DNA of 36,062 nucleotides from contig BAAFSQ010000090.1 of assembly GCA_054661495.1 (NCBI GenBank), positions 1 to 36,062 on the forward strand, given 5' to 3'. Position 1 is the first letter of the stretch. Every line of letters begins with the position of its first letter. This DNA comes from Zygophlyctis sp. KS116. Taxonomy: Eukaryota; Chytridiomycota. The notes under the pieces were generated by a model. The model searched no databases. It was not told the origin of the DNA and worked only from the letters and a program-made list of their open reading frames with translations. Below are positions 35,121 through 36,062 of the stretch, piece by piece. A program made the translations under genes and the position numbers.

Positions 35121-36062
35121 ATGCTGTCAAAGTCAATCATCATCTCAATCATTGCTACCTTAACTCATGCTTTACCTTCTGGATCTCCATACTGTCAAAT
35201 CGATGACTCAAACCGGCCTAGTTTTGAGTCTAACCATGGTAAAGAAAGCGCTTCTCCAGTCTTTGAAGCCCAATTCACTTCTGGAAATGGGGCATATAAG
35301 ATAAATTTATCTAAAAAGGAAACTCCTATTCATGGCGTATTGCTATATGTTGTTGGATCAGATAAGAACAAACATCTCGGACAATTCACTCAAAAAACTG
35401 GATTTAAGTTTGTTACTGATTGTACTGGAGGTTCTGGATCAACATTAACTCATGAGAACTCTGGGGCTAAACAAGATACAGAATTCATTTGGACGCCGGG
35501 ACCAAACGATAGCGGTCCATTCACATTACATGCAGTTGTTACTGGCGATAAAATGCCATGGCAAATTCTTACTGTAAATGCTGATCAAGGAAATGGTTCT
35601 GCACAAACAGGCGGACCAGTTGCAAAAGATGATCCCTTTGCTGAACTGCCAAATTTCGGAAACATCAAAGTTGAGGCTCCAGCAACAGCTTCTGCAACAG
35701 AACCACAACCTCCAGTTTCAGAAATACCAGAACCCGAAACTGAAACTGAAGAGACATTCGTAACAGGCGGACCAGTTTTAGAAATACCAGAACCCGAAAC
35801 TGAAGAGACATACGTAACAGGCGGACCAGTTTTAGAAATACCGGAACCCGAAACTGAAGAGACATTCGTAACAGGCGGACCAGTTTTAGAAATACCGGAA
35901 CCCGAAACTGAAGAGACATTCGAACCACAACCTCCAGTTTCAGAAATACCAGAAACTGAAACTGAAGAGACATTCGTAACAGGCGGACCAGTTTTAGAAA
36001 TACCGGAACCCGAAACTGAAGAGACATTCGAACCACAACCTCCAGTTTCAGAAATACCAGAA
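35121..36062 (+). CDS. Secreted Reeler-domain protein with Pro/Glu repeat tail, partial
   Basis: The ATG at 35121 opens a frame that runs off the right edge, so the C end is missing. The signal peptide is about 1-18 (MLSKSIIISIIATLTHAL). The Reeler domain is about 19-155: PSGSPYCQIDD, IHGVLLYVVGSDKNKHLGQF, a cysteine, STLTHENSGAKQ, TEFIWTPG, then LHAVVTGDKMPWQIL. From about residue 190 the tail consists of EIPEPET, FVTGGPVL and EPQPPVSEIPE units. The EIPEP element echoes EIPDPSLP in the left-hand Reeler gene. This suggests a surface stalk that varies in length. Confidence 0.8.
   Translation, partial: MLSKSIIISIIATLTHALPSGSPYCQIDDSNRPSFESNHGKESASPVFEAQFTSGNGAYKINLSKKETPIHGVLLYVVGSDKNKHLGQFTQKTGFKFVTDCTGGSGSTLTHENSGAKQDTEFIWTPGPNDSGPFTLHAVVTGDKMPWQILTVNADQGNGSAQTGGPVAKDDPFAELPNFGNIKVEAPATASATEPQPPVSEIPEPETETEETFVTGGPVLEIPEPETEETYVTGGPVLEIPEPETEETFVTGGPVLEIPEPETEETFEPQPPVSEIPETETEETFVTGGPVLEIPEPETEETFEPQPPVSEIPE
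35700..36062 (+). repeat. 54-bp tandem repeats encoding the Pro/Glu tail
   Basis: Units of about 54 bp encode EETFVTGGPVLEIPEPET, alternating with EPQPPVSEIPE units, and continue to the window edge. Neighbouring copies are nearly identical (CCGGAACCCGAAACTGAAGA recurs), which indicates recent unequal exchange or slippage. The array also opens a long spurious frame on the minus strand. Confidence 0.9.

Noticed and set aside
35665-36036. Minus-strand ORF of 123 codons across the right-hand repeats
   Set aside because: It is the antisense reading of the 54-bp array; the + frame continues a clear Reeler protein.

Overview
The window is AT-rich nuclear DNA from a eukaryote. It looks like a zoosporic, early-diverging fungus or close relative (Rozella, aphelid or chytrid grade). 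Three signs support this. There is a full-length ciliary dynein-regulatory-complex gene (DRC4/GAS8), so the cell builds a motile flagellum. The NADPH oxidase, NoxR, DUF3684 and Osm1-cytochrome b5 genes are fungal in type. The genome is extremely compact: intergenic gaps run from zero to about 400 bp, and I could resolve 54 spliceosomal introns, all 24-34 nt long. I assigned the genus by family content only. No transposon, virus-like element, tRNA, rRNA or CRISPR array was seen.

Layout. 1-794: a secreted Reeler-domain protein with a repetitive tail runs off the left edge. 987-6839: an NADPH oxidase cluster, consisting of a NoxA-type catalytic subunit, a probable p22phox/NoxD, and three p67phox/NoxR paralogues (TPR plus PB1). 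The middle NoxR is a mosaic of the other two. 6903-9097: a cyclic-nucleotide-gated cation channel with a GFG pore. 9169-15819: a giant Vps10/sortilin receptor with three luminal Vps10 domains. 16128-16927: the ESCRT regulator Ist1. 16939-18859: fumarate reductase fused to cytochrome b5. 18927-22922: the CORVET subunit Vps8 without its RING. 22925-23230: a small endosulfine (Igo1/ENSA) gene split by a 24-nt intron. 23526-25039: DRC4. 25116-26140: a divergent RED/IK-like splicing protein. 26181-27090: mitoribosomal mS23. 27087-28284: a FAM47-like protein. 28491-33627: a 1639-residue DUF3684 protein (GHKL ATPase at the N end, HEXXH motif at the C end). 33686-34123: an unknown nuclear-looking protein. 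34331-36062: two more Reeler proteins, the last running off the right edge.

How the genes fit together. The oxidase genes could supply every subunit of a regulated superoxide-producing complex except the Rac GTPase and the Cdc24/Bem1-type scaffold. The divergent promoter between the catalytic subunit and NoxR1 carries two perfect MEF2/Rlm1-type sites. Vps10, Ist1 and Vps8 form a loose endosomal-sorting group. DRC4, the cyclic-nucleotide channel and perhaps the FAM47-like gene fit zoospore motility and sensing. The three Reeler proteins look like a secreted or surface family that brackets the window. Exon joins were inferred by eye, from frame continuity, GT/GC...AG borders and family similarity. 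Coordinates of multi-exon genes are start codon to stop codon.
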